64,000 nt of DNA, taken from assembly GCA_964242335.1 (NCBI GenBank), contig CAXTAY010000008.1, positions 1-64,000 of the forward strand. The letters run 5' to 3'. Every line of letters starts with the position of its first letter. Position 1 is the stretch's first letter. The notes below the pieces were generated by a model. It was given only the letters and a program-made list of their open reading frames with translations, searched no databases and had not been told where the DNA came from. Made by a program: the position numbers and the translations under genes. Origin of the DNA: Lichenicoccus sp964242335. GTDB lineage: Bacteria; Pseudomonadota; Alphaproteobacteria; Acetobacterales; Acetobacteraceae. This document shows positions 1 through 7,608 of the stretch, piece by piece.

Positions 1-352
1 ACGAGCACACCGTGAACATGCCGATGCAGATCATGAAGTAGCGCTTGCGGCCGAGCACGCGGCCGAGCCAGCCGGAGATGGTCAGCACGATGCCGTTGGC
101 GGCGAGATAGGAGGTCAGCGCCCAGGTGGCGTCGTCGTAGGAGGTGGAGAGGTTGCCCGCGATGTGCGGCAGCGACACGTTGACGATGGTGGTGTCGAGC
201 ACCTCCATGAACGCCGCGGTCGTGACCACGACGCCGATCAGCCAGGGATTGTGCTTCGGCGTCCAGTCCCGCTTGCCGCCGCTCCCCTGCGCCTTGTCCG
301 GTGCCTTTTCCGCAGCCTTCTTCGGCGCCGCCCCGGTGCCCTCGCCGCTCAC
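1..352 (-). CDS. MFS drug efflux permease, DHA2 (EmrB/QacA) type, partial
   Basis: Inner-membrane proton-driven multidrug exporter, truncated by the left window edge so only about 117 N-terminal residues are visible. A charged Lys/Ala-rich cytoplasmic leader of about 35 residues is followed by the first membrane helix with the DHA2 signature FMEVLDTTIVNVSLP and then TWALTSYLAANGI and GRVLGRKRYF (motif A region). The start is the GTG whose last bases overlap the TGA stop of the upstream HlyD-type gene (GTGA overlap), so the two are translationally coupled as in emrAB. The EmrA partner and a TetR-like palindrome upstream support a regulated tripartite efflux system. Substrate cannot be told from sequence. 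Confidence 0.9.
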   Translation of the reverse strand, partial: MSGEGTGAAPKKAAEKAPDKAQGSGGKRDWTPKHNPWLIGVVVTTAAFMEVLDTTIVNVSLPHIAGNLSTSYDDATWALTSYLAANGIVLTISGWLGRVLGRKRYFMICIGMFTVCS

Positions 353-1491
353 TTCACGGTCACCGTCGGCTCGACCGAGAGGCCGAGCGGCAGCGGCAGG
401 TTCGGGTCGAGCCCGTCATCGATGATGATCTTGACCGGCACGCGCTGCACGATCTTGACGAAGTTGCCGGTCGCGTTCTCCGGCGGGAAGGCGCTGAACT
501 GGCCGCCGGAGCCCTTCTGGATGCTGTCGACGTGGCCCGACAGGTGCATCGAGGGATAGGCGTCGATCGAGATCTTGACCGGCTGGCCGGGACGGATCCG
601 GGTCAGCTGCGTCTCCTTGAAGTTGGCGACGATCCAGATCTCGGGCTGCACGATCGAGAACAGCGACTGCGCGGACTGCACGTAGTTGCCGCGCTCGACG
701 TTGCGCTGCGCGATCCAGCCGTCGTTGGGCGCGCGGATCACGGTCCATTCGAGGTTGAGCTCGGCGGTCTTCATCTGCGCCGTCGCCTGCGCGAGGCTTC
801 CCGCCTGCTGCGCCACCCGCGTCCCGGCATTGCCGATGTTGGAGCCGACCGGGGTGTTCTGCTCGACATTGCCCTGCGCCTGCTGCAGCTGGCCTTCCGC
901 CTGCTGCATCTGCGCCGTGGACTGGTCGATCGCCTGCTGGGTGGTGGCGGCCCGCGCGATGCTGTGCTGGCGCTTGTACTCGGTCTGCGCCAGGAACGCC
1001 TGGCCCTGGGCGACCAGCAGTTGGCCCTGCGCCTGCTTGAGCTGTCCGGGGAAGTTCTGCTTCGCCACCTCGACCGAGAACTTCGCCCCCTCCAGCTGAC
1101 CCTGCGCCTGGTCGAGTGCCGCCCGCGCGCTGTCGCGGCTGGCCTGGTAGTCGCGCGGGTCGATCCGCATCAGGACCTGCCCCTGATGCACGAACTGGTT
1201 GTCGTTGACCTCGAGGTCGGTCACGTAGCCCGCCACGTGCGGCGCGATGGTGATGGTCCGGCCGGCGGTGAAGGCGTCGTCGGTGCTCTCCTCGAAGCGG
1301 GTCGTCCACCAGTAGAAGAAGCCGCCGACCACCACCACGAGGATGAAGGCGAACAGGCCGAGCTTGACCCAGGGCTTGGACTTGGCGCGCGCGGCGTCGC
1401 GCTGCTTCTCCTGCTCCCGCTTCTTCTGGTCCTCGCCCTGATCCTCGCCTCCGGCCTCGCCGGCCTCTCCGGAAGCTTCGTTCTCGGCCAT
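349..1491 (-). CDS. HlyD/EmrA-family membrane fusion protein
   Basis: Periplasmic adaptor that links the DHA2 permease encoded next to an outer-membrane channel. The 380-residue protein has a charged cytoplasmic N-terminus (residues 1-40, Glu/Lys-rich), one membrane helix at about 43-64, then the HlyD barrel half-motif STDDAFTAG, the lipoyl-like half (APHVAGYVTDLEVNDNQ), a long Gln/Ala-rich alpha-hairpin at about 110-240, and the closing lipoyl/barrel half (VIRAPNDGWIAQRNVERGNY; GQPVKISIDAYP). The ATG at 1491 is chosen because it has a GGAG upstream and matches the family N-terminus; a longer open frame upstream has no such features. It overlaps the permease by four bases. No outer-membrane channel gene is visible in the window. 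Confidence 0.93.
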   Translation of the reverse strand: MAENEASGEAGEAGGEDQGEDQKKREQEKQRDAARAKSKPWVKLGLFAFILVVVVGGFFYWWTTRFEESTDDAFTAGRTITIAPHVAGYVTDLEVNDNQFVHQGQVLMRIDPRDYQASRDSARAALDQAQGQLEGAKFSVEVAKQNFPGQLKQAQGQLLVAQGQAFLAQTEYKRQHSIARAATTQQAIDQSTAQMQQAEGQLQQAQGNVEQNTPVGSNIGNAGTRVAQQAGSLAQATAQMKTAELNLEWTVIRAPNDGWIAQRNVERGNYVQSAQSLFSIVQPEIWIVANFKETQLTRIRPGQPVKISIDAYPSMHLSGHVDSIQKGSGGQFSAFPPENATGNFVKIVQRVPVKIIIDDGLDPNLPLPLGLSVEPTVTVK

Positions 1492-1534
1492 CCACGACTC
1501 CAGCCCGTCCGACGGATGCGGCGCCGGCGACGCT

Positions 1535-1557
1535 ACTGACCGACCCGTTCGGTCAGT
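1535..1557. promoter_or_regulatory. Palindromic operator upstream of the efflux operon
   Basis: Perfect inverted repeat with nine-base arms ACTGACCGA and TCGGTCAGT around a five-base centre CCCGT. It lies about 45 bases upstream of the efflux adaptor start codon. Size and symmetry are typical of TetR/AcrR-family operators controlling emrAB-type pumps. The cognate repressor is not identified in the window, so the assignment is an inference. Confidence 0.6.
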
Positions 1558-1649
1558 TCTTTGGCACGAACCGCAGCATGCGGCAACCGCCGCCCATCTT
1601 TCCCCCGACGCCGCTTGCGCTAGACTGGCCCGACCGGAGGTCCGTAACG

Positions 1650-2075
1650 ATGCCGCAACGCAAACCCAGCCCACGTCCCAGTCGCGGCGACCAGGTCACC
1701 ATCCGCTCCGCCGCGGCGGCCGAACCGTCCGGCGCGGGTGCCGCACCGGGCGAGGCGGATGCGCCGCCCGCGCCGCCCGGCCCGCTGGACGCGCCGGCGC
1801 TCGACCTGCGGGTCACCGCGGCGCGGATCGAGACCATCTCGCTGATCTTCGACCCGTTCTGGTACCTGTGGAAATACCGCGACGTCGAGATCGCCGGGCT
1901 GGATCCGGTGCAGCACTACTTCGCCGACGGACATCGCGAGGGGCGCGACCCCAACCCGTTCTTCAGCACCGCCTGGTACCTGTCGAACAACCCCGACGTG
2001 TCGGGTACCGGCACCAACCCGTTCCTGCACTACATCCTCTACGGCGCCCGGGAGGGCCGAAGGCCGCGGCCCTAG
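1650..2075 (+). CDS. Small protein with tandem WYL..NPDV-type repeats
   Basis: Unknown function, 141 residues. The first half is low-complexity Pro/Ala and probably disordered. The second half carries two copies of an aromatic motif: FDPFWYLWKYRDVEIAG followed by DPVQHYFADGHREGRDPNP, then FFSTAWYLSNNPDVSGTG followed by NPFLHYILYGAREGR. This repeat (Phe-Asp-x2-Tyr-Tyr-Leu, Asn-Pro-Asp-Val, His-Tyr, Gly-x2-Glu-Gly-Arg) is known from N-terminal or linker parts of bacterial glycosyltransferases and surface-polysaccharide proteins; here it stands alone. The ATG at 1650 is chosen over an earlier one because of GGAGG about nine bases upstream. No partner glycosyltransferase is adjacent. Confidence 0.7.
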   Translation: MPQRKPSPRPSRGDQVTIRSAAAAEPSGAGAAPGEADAPPAPPGPLDAPALDLRVTAARIETISLIFDPFWYLWKYRDVEIAGLDPVQHYFADGHREGRDPNPFFSTAWYLSNNPDVSGTGTNPFLHYILYGAREGRRPRP

Positions 2076-2162
2076 AACGTTACATTCTGTACGGAGGATC
2101 ACCGAAAGCCGTAACACTCCGGTGGCATTGTGGGGCCGCCAACCAACGCCGAGGATCATGCG

Positions 2163-2615
2163 ATGTCTTCCAGGAAAGTCCTTCTCGCCGTCACCGTCTC
2201 CGCCGGCCTCGCCGGCAGCGTCGGCGCCTCGGCGCAGGGCTACAGCCATGGCGGTCGACAGGGACTGGCACAGGTGCTCGGCGCGGTGCAGCTGAGCAGC
2301 GACCAGCAGCAGCAGGTGCACGGCATCATGAGCGCCGCCCGCACCCAGAGCGCGCCGCAGCGGGCACAGATACAGGCCCTGCAGCAGCAGATCGACAGCG
2401 CCATGCTGTCGCCCGGAACCACGGAGGCGCAGATCCTGCCGCTGCTGCAGCAGCAGGAGAGCCTGCGCCAGCAGCTCGACGTCAGCCGCATCGAGACCAC
2501 GCTGGCGATCCGCAACGTCATGACCAGCGCCCAGCTGGCCAAGGCGGCCAGCGTGCAGGCGCAGCTTACGACGCTGCACCAGCAGGAGCATGCGATCGCG
2601 GCACCGGGTCAGTAG
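2163..2615 (+). CDS. Periplasmic Spy/CpxP-like Gln-rich helical protein
   Basis: 150-residue exported protein. A clear Sec signal peptide covers residues 1-25 (SRKVLLAVTVSAGLAGS, cleavage near ASA-QG). The mature part is predicted all-helical and extremely Gln-rich (SSDQQQQVHGIM, ALQQQID, LLQQQESLRQQLD) with the spacing of Spy/CpxP/LTXXQ chaperone-like or metal-sensing periplasmic proteins (LSSDQQQQVHGIM..., LTTLHQQ). The true LTxxQ motif is only approximate, so family membership is tentative. The ATG at 2163 follows GAGG and begins the signal peptide; upstream codons in frame add an unlikely leader. It stands alone, convergent with the pentulose kinase gene. Confidence 0.72.
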   Translation: MSSRKVLLAVTVSAGLAGSVGASAQGYSHGGRQGLAQVLGAVQLSSDQQQQVHGIMSAARTQSAPQRAQIQALQQQIDSAMLSPGTTEAQILPLLQQQESLRQQLDVSRIETTLAIRNVMTSAQLAKAASVQAQLTTLHQQEHAIAAPGQ

Positions 2616-2677
2616 ACGCGACGAAGCGCCAGCGCTCTGCCCAGGACCCGCCGCGGCCTGAGGTCCCGGACCCCCGG

Positions 2678-4312
2678 CTAGGAGGGGGGAAGCATCAGCT
2701 CGCGGTAGGCGCGCTGGTCCTCCGTCATGCGCAGGAACACCTTGTACTTGCGCTCGTGGAAGGCGGCCGACGCGGGATCGGGCTCGATGATCCGGCCCGC
2801 CCTGGTCATCGCCGCCATCCCCTGCTGCACCGAGCCGTGGGCGCCCCCGGCGACGGCGCCGAGGATGGCGGCACCCAGCAGCACCGCTTCCGGCTCCTCC
2901 GGCAGCACGATGCGGCAGCCGGTGGCGTCGGCGTGCTCGCGCAGGAACACCGGGTTCTTGGTGAAGCCGCCCGAGGCCAGGATGGTGTCGATGCGGTAGC
3001 CGGTCGCGTTCAGCGTCTCGATGATGTGGCGGGTGCCGTAGGCCAGCGCCTGCAGCGTCGCCAGATAGAGACGCGCCAGGTCGTCCGGACCCGCCGACAG
3101 GCTCAGCCCCGAGACCATGCCGCGCAGGCTGGAGTCCGCGCGCGGCGAGCGGTTGCCGTGGAAGTCCGGATCGACATGCAGCCCGGCGGTCAGCATCGAG
3201 GGATGCGCCAGCCCGTCCGCCTCCGCCAGCTGCGCCAGGCGGTCGTTGAGCCGGTCGAAGATGGAGCCGCCTTCGCCCAGCAGGGCGGGATAGGCGGCGT
3301 GCGTCTGCACCACGTGGTCGACCAGGCTGCCGACCGCGGACTGGCCCGCCTCGTTGAGCCAGAGATCGGGGATCATGGCCGAGAAGTATGGCCCCCAGAT
3401 GCCGGGCACGAAGCGCGGCTGCGGCGATACCGTCATGTGACAGCTGGATGTGCCGCCGACCAGGGCGAGCCTGCGGTCGAACTCCGCCGCCTCGCCTTCG
3501 CGCAGCGTCACGCCGATGGTGCCGATGCCGCCGGCGTGGGCGTCGATCGCCGAGGCGCCGACCGGAATTCCCGGCTCCAGGCCGAACGCGGCCGCCGCCG
3601 CCACGTCCAGGCCGCCGCCCTGCGGGGTGCCGATCGGCAGCACCTCGCGGCCGATGCGGGCGAAGCCCTCGTCGGCGAGGTCGGCGAGGCCGATCGCCCG
3701 AAAATAGTTCTCGTCCCAGCGATGCTCGTGGCCGAGATAGGTCCACTTGCACACCGTCGAGCAGAGCGAGCGCGCCACCGAGCCGGTGGCCCGCCAGGTC
3801 AGGAAGTCCGGCAGGTCGAAGAACAACGCCGCACGGCTCCAGCTCTGCGGCAGCCGCTCGCGCAGCCACAGCAGCTTCGGCGTCTCCATCTCCAGCGACA
3901 CCCGGCCGCCGACATAGCGCAGCACCTCGTGCCGGCCGGCGTTGATCCGCTCGGCCTCCGCCTCGGCGCGGTGGTCCATCCAGACCACGACGTTCTGCGC
4001 GTCCTCCCCGGTGACACTCACGCTCACCGGCGCCCCCTCGGCGTCGAGCGCCACCAGCGAGCAGGTCGCATCGAAGCCGATGCCCTCGATCCGCACGCTG
4101 CCACTCTGCCGCACCGCCTCGCGCACGCAGGCGCAGACCGCCTGCCAGATCTCCTCGCCGGATTGCTCGACATGGTCGGGCTGCGGCCGCCAGGTCCGGA
4201 TCGGCGCCACGTGGCGCCCGAGCGCCCTGCCATCCGCGGTGAACACGCCGGCGCGTGCGCTGGTGCTGCCGACATCGACGCCGATGAAAGCAGTTTGTCT
4301 GGCTTGGTTCAT
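2678..4312 (-). CDS. FGGY-family pentulose kinase (D-ribulokinase type)
   Basis: Cytosolic sugar kinase of 544 residues, ATP-dependent phosphorylation of a ketopentose, most likely D-ribulose. The N-terminal phosphate-binding loop FIGVDVGSTSARAGV, the substrate loop GFDATCSLVALD, VVWMDHRAEAEAERIN, and the C-terminal adenosine motif LASGGFTKNPVFL with EAVLLGAAILGA are all present. WMDHRA and TCSLVALD are typical of the FGGY/YDR109c ribulokinase branch rather than xylulokinase. The start is the ATG at 4312, preceded by a strong GGGAGG; the longer frame is discarded. It is divergent from an SDR dehydrogenase with 122 bases between, so the pair probably converts a pentitol (for example D-arabitol) to ribulose and then ribulose-5-phosphate. 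Confidence 0.88.
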   Translation of the reverse strand: MNQARQTAFIGVDVGSTSARAGVFTADGRALGRHVAPIRTWRPQPDHVEQSGEEIWQAVCACVREAVRQSGSVRIEGIGFDATCSLVALDAEGAPVSVSVTGEDAQNVVVWMDHRAEAEAERINAGRHEVLRYVGGRVSLEMETPKLLWLRERLPQSWSRAALFFDLPDFLTWRATGSVARSLCSTVCKWTYLGHEHRWDENYFRAIGLADLADEGFARIGREVLPIGTPQGGGLDVAAAAAFGLEPGIPVGASAIDAHAGGIGTIGVTLREGEAAEFDRRLALVGGTSSCHMTVSPQPRFVPGIWGPYFSAMIPDLWLNEAGQSAVGSLVDHVVQTHAAYPALLGEGGSIFDRLNDRLAQLAEADGLAHPSMLTAGLHVDPDFHGNRSPRADSSLRGMVSGLSLSAGPDDLARLYLATLQALAYGTRHIIETLNATGYRIDTILASGGFTKNPVFLREHADATGCRIVLPEEPEAVLLGAAILGAVAGGAHGSVQQGMAAMTRAGRIIEPDPASAAFHERKYKVFLRMTEDQRAYRELMLPPS

Positions 4313-4434
4313 TGGCTCCCTCCCGGAGATGCCTGTATCGTCTGGCACATGCGGCTCGTCGAAAGATGCGCCGGCGCGCCATCTCGGGCAACGGCGGGAC
4401 CGGATGGCAAGAGCGGAAACTCGGGAGGGGACCC

Positions 4435-5208
4435 ATGTACCTGGAGAAATACAAGCTCGACGGCCGCGTCGCGGTGATCACCGGCGCCGGCCAGGGCATC
4501 GGCTATGCCTGCGCCCAGGCACTCGGCGAGGCGGGTGCCACCGTGATCCTGGCCGAGATCGACGCGGGACGTGCGACGCAGGCCGCCGAGACGCTGAGCG
4601 GCCTGGGCATAAAGGCGCATGCGGAGGCGGTCGACGTGACCAGGTCCGCCGACGTGGCGGCGATGGCGGCGCGCATCCAGGCGGCGCACGGCGTGCCGCA
4701 CATCCTGGTCAACAACGCCGGCATCGCCAAGAGCGACGTGCGCGCCGAGGATACCAGCGACGCGCACTGGCGGCTGCACATGGACGTCAACCTCGACGGC
4801 GTGTTCTGGTGCTGCCGAGAGTTCGGCCGCCTGATGCTCGAGGCCGGCCGCGGCGCGATCGTGAACATGGGCTCGATGTCGGGCGAGATCGTCAACAAGC
4901 CGCAGCCGCAGAGCTTCTACAACGCGTCGAAGGCGGCGGTGCACCACCTGACCCGGTCGCTCGCCGCCGAGTGGGCCAGCCGCGGCGTGCGGGTGAACGC
5001 GGTGGCGCCGACCTACATCGCGACGCCGCTGACCCTGTTCGGCGCCGAGAACAAGGAGATGTTCCAGACCTGGCTGGACATGACCCCGATGGGCCGGCTC
5101 GGCCAGCCGGACGAGATCGCCTCCACGGTGCTGTTCCTGGCGTCGGACGCCTCCAGCCTGCTGACCGGCAGCATCGTGCTCGCCGATGGCGGCTACACCA
5201 GCTGGTAG
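4435..5208 (+). CDS. SDR-family sugar-alcohol (arabitol/threitol-type) dehydrogenase
   Basis: NAD(P)-dependent classical short-chain dehydrogenase of 257 residues. Cofactor motif TGAGQGIG at 17-24, NNAG at 93-96, catalytic Ser near 147-149 (MGSMSG), Tyr162 and Lys166 in YNASK, and a C-terminal GGYTSW like the GGYTxW ending of arabinitol 2-dehydrogenases and related polyol dehydrogenases. The ATG at 4435 has GGGAGGGG just upstream; earlier in-frame codons are rejected. Divergent partner of the pentulose kinase, which supports oxidation of a pentitol to a ketopentose. The exact polyol is not determinable from sequence. Confidence 0.88.
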   Translation: MYLEKYKLDGRVAVITGAGQGIGYACAQALGEAGATVILAEIDAGRATQAAETLSGLGIKAHAEAVDVTRSADVAAMAARIQAAHGVPHILVNNAGIAKSDVRAEDTSDAHWRLHMDVNLDGVFWCCREFGRLMLEAGRGAIVNMGSMSGEIVNKPQPQSFYNASKAAVHHLTRSLAAEWASRGVRVNAVAPTYIATPLTLFGAENKEMFQTWLDMTPMGRLGQPDEIASTVLFLASDASSLLTGSIVLADGGYTSW

Positions 5209-5243
5209 GACCCGATCGTCCCGAGCCGAGTAAGGCGTTACCC

Positions 5244-5338
5244 CTCGACCCCATCAAAGGCGAACCGTCGAACACCATTTCGTAGGAATCGGAGTCTGGG
5301 GCCGCCGGCCCCAGCGGGTCAAGGGCGGAGCCCTTGGC
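5244..5338 (-). repeat. Interspersed hairpin repeat, copy 1 (inverted)
   Basis: About 95 bases nearly matching copy 2 (18383-18475) in reverse orientation. It contains perfect stems CAAGGGC/GCCCTTG (5320-5326 with 5330-5336) and CTGGGGCC/GGCCCCAG (5296-5303 with 5307-5314), plus a decayed third stem starting CAAAGGC at 5255. It occupies the gap between the convergent dehydrogenase and GGDEF-EAL genes and may act as a bidirectional terminator. Confidence 0.75.
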
Positions 5339-7427
5339 TCGCTCCCTCAGCACCCCGCGAGCCGAGCAGCCCGAACGCATCCGCCGCCGCGGGGCGGCCG
5401 AGCAGGAAGCCCTGTGCCTCGTCGCAGCCGCCGGCGCGCAGCATGGCCAGCTGGCGCTCGGTCTCGATGCCTTCGGCGGTCACCCGCAGCCGCAGGCTGT
5501 GGCCGAGCGAGATGATGGCGTCGACGATCGAGCGCGACGCCTCGTCCTCCGCCATGGTGTGGATGAAGGAGCGGTCGATCTTGACCTTGTCGAAGGGGAA
5601 CCGGCGCAGGTAGCTGAGGCTGGAATAGCCGGTGCCGAAATCGTCCAGCGCCACGCGCACTCCAAGCCGCTTGATCGTCCGCAGGCTCTCGAGCACCTGG
5701 TCGATGTCCTCGATCAGCAGGCTCTCCGTCACCTCGAGCTCCAGTCGGTCGGGCGCCAGCCCGGTGCGGGACAGGGTGCGCTCGATCTGGCTGATGAGAT
5801 GGCCGCTGCGGAACTGCGCCGGCGACAGGTTGACCGCGACGGCGCAGCGCGTGCTCCACGCGGCGGCGGCGAGGCAGGCCTGCTCGAGCACCCATGACCC
5901 GAGCGGCACGATCAGGCCGGACGTCTCGGCGAGCGGGATGAACAGCCTCGGCGGGATCTCGCCGCGCTCCGGGTCGGTCCATCGTACCAGCGCCTCGAAG
6001 CCCAGCAGCGTGCCGCCGACGATGTCGAAGAACGGCTGGTAGTGCAGGTGCAGGCCGTCGCGGGCGATGGCCTGCTCGAGCCTGCCGATCAGCAGCCGGC
6101 GCTCGCGCACCTCCTCGTCCATCACGGTCTCGAAACGACAGGCGCGACTGCCGCCGAGCCGCTTGGCGCGGTATAGCGCGACGTCGGCGCGGCGCAGCAG
6201 CTCGTCAGGGTCGTCGCCGTCGAGCGGGGACACCGCGATGCCGATGCTGGCGCCGAGCAGCAGCTCGTGCATCTCGACCCGGAACGGCAAGGCGAGCGAG
6301 GCGACCACCCGGTCGGCGAACGCGGCGATGCCGGCGGCCTCGTCTTCCTCGTGCAGCAGCACGAACTCGTCGCCGCCGATGCGGGCCAGCAGGTCGCCCG
6401 GGCGCAGGCAGGCCGCGAGCCGGCTGGCGCTCTCCCGCAGGATCAGGTCGCCGCCGCGATGGCCGACCCTGTCGTTGCAGATCTTGAAGCGGTCGAGGTC
6501 CAGGCACAGCACGCCGAGCACGCGGCCGACGCGGCCGATGCGCACCTCGCTCTCCAGCGTGTCGCGCAGCAGCGCGCGGTTGGCCGCTCCGGTCAGGGTG
6601 TCGTGCTGCGCCAGGAACAGCACGTGCGCCTGGCTCTCCCTGATCTCGCCGATGTCGGTGGAGGTGCCGAACCAGTGCATGATCTCCTGGTCGCCGTCGG
6701 CACCATGCACCGGCACGGCGCGGGTCTTGAACCAGCAATAGCTGCCGTCCGCCCGGCGCAGCCGATGCTCGACCACGAACTCCTGCGCCGCCCTAGTCGC
6801 GACATGCCAGGCTTCCTCGGTCTCGTCACGGTCGGCGGGATGGATCATCTCCAGCCAGCCGCGACGCAGGCTCGCCGCCTGCGTCTGGCCCGTGAACAGG
6901 GCCCATTGCGGGCTCGCCCAGTCCCAGTCGCCGTCCGAGCGCGAGCGCCAGACCAGCTGCGGGATGGTCTCGGCGAGCAGCCGGAGCTGCGCCTCGCTGC
7001 GGCTCAGCAGCTCCTGCGCCTGCTTCAGGTCGTTACGGTTGCGGATCACCTTGACGAAGCAGCGCGCCTCGCCGCTCAGGCAGGCGAGGACGATGCCGGT
7101 CGCCCAGAAGCGGCTTCCGTCCCGGCGCACGTGCCAGCGGATCTCATCGACGCATCCGTGCTGTTCCGCCTGCATCAGCTCGTGCTGCGGAACGCCGGCG
7201 CTGCGGTCCTCCTCGGTGAATAGCTTGCCGTAGTCGGCGCCGATGATCGCGTCGGGCGGCCACGCGAACAGTGCCGCGGCCACCTCGTTCCAGCCGCGGA
7301 TCAACCCAGCCGCGTCGATCAGGATGATCGCATGGTCTAGCATTCCCTGAGGCCGGAAAAGGTCCAAGGTCGCCGCCAACGAGGAGAGCCTCGAAGCCGG
7401 CACGACATCCTGCAGATCCATCGGCAA
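5319..7427 (-). CDS. PAS-PAS-GGDEF-EAL cyclic-di-GMP turnover protein
   Basis: 702 residues, no membrane segments. Two PAS domains (about 30-135 and 145-265; the second has the PAC-like WFGTSTDIGEIRESQ) precede a GGDEF domain (start HDTLTGAANRALL, active loop IGGDEFVLLHEE near 350-360) and an EAL domain. The EAL part keeps FEALVRW, VNLSPAQF, ELEVTES, LDDFGTGYSSL, KIDRSF, VTAEGIET and AQGFLLGRP. Both catalytic signatures look intact, so the protein could make or degrade c-di-GMP, with PAS sensing setting the balance. No haem or flavin ligand is obvious. It lies alone between a repeat and the ABC exporter; the 181 bases upstream presumably hold its promoter. It may influence the flagellar genes of the same genome, but nothing here shows that directly. 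Confidence 0.95.
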   Translation of the reverse strand: MPMDLQDVVPASRLSSLAATLDLFRPQGMLDHAIILIDAAGLIRGWNEVAAALFAWPPDAIIGADYGKLFTEEDRSAGVPQHELMQAEQHGCVDEIRWHVRRDGSRFWATGIVLACLSGEARCFVKVIRNRNDLKQAQELLSRSEAQLRLLAETIPQLVWRSRSDGDWDWASPQWALFTGQTQAASLRRGWLEMIHPADRDETEEAWHVATRAAQEFVVEHRLRRADGSYCWFKTRAVPVHGADGDQEIMHWFGTSTDIGEIRESQAHVLFLAQHDTLTGAANRALLRDTLESEVRIGRVGRVLGVLCLDLDRFKICNDRVGHRGGDLILRESASRLAACLRPGDLLARIGGDEFVLLHEEDEAAGIAAFADRVVASLALPFRVEMHELLLGASIGIAVSPLDGDDPDELLRRADVALYRAKRLGGSRACRFETVMDEEVRERRLLIGRLEQAIARDGLHLHYQPFFDIVGGTLLGFEALVRWTDPERGEIPPRLFIPLAETSGLIVPLGSWVLEQACLAAAAWSTRCAVAVNLSPAQFRSGHLISQIERTLSRTGLAPDRLELEVTESLLIEDIDQVLESLRTIKRLGVRVALDDFGTGYSSLSYLRRFPFDKVKIDRSFIHTMAEDEASRSIVDAIISLGHSLRLRVTAEGIETERQLAMLRAGGCDEAQGFLLGRPAAADAFGLLGSRGAEGASQGLRP

Positions 7428-7608
7428 CGCTTCCGTTTCGCGCCAGGACCGCCCAGGATGATGATGCGACTATCAACCGCCCGCTCGACGCAAGAGTCAG
7501 AATGATACGATAAAAGATTCGGTTCAATGGCTCGGAACCGCTCCCGGGGCCTGGAGCCTCCGGCTGCGGCGGGTCGAGGGCAGCGACCTGGCCTGTCGAC
7601 CGGCCGTC

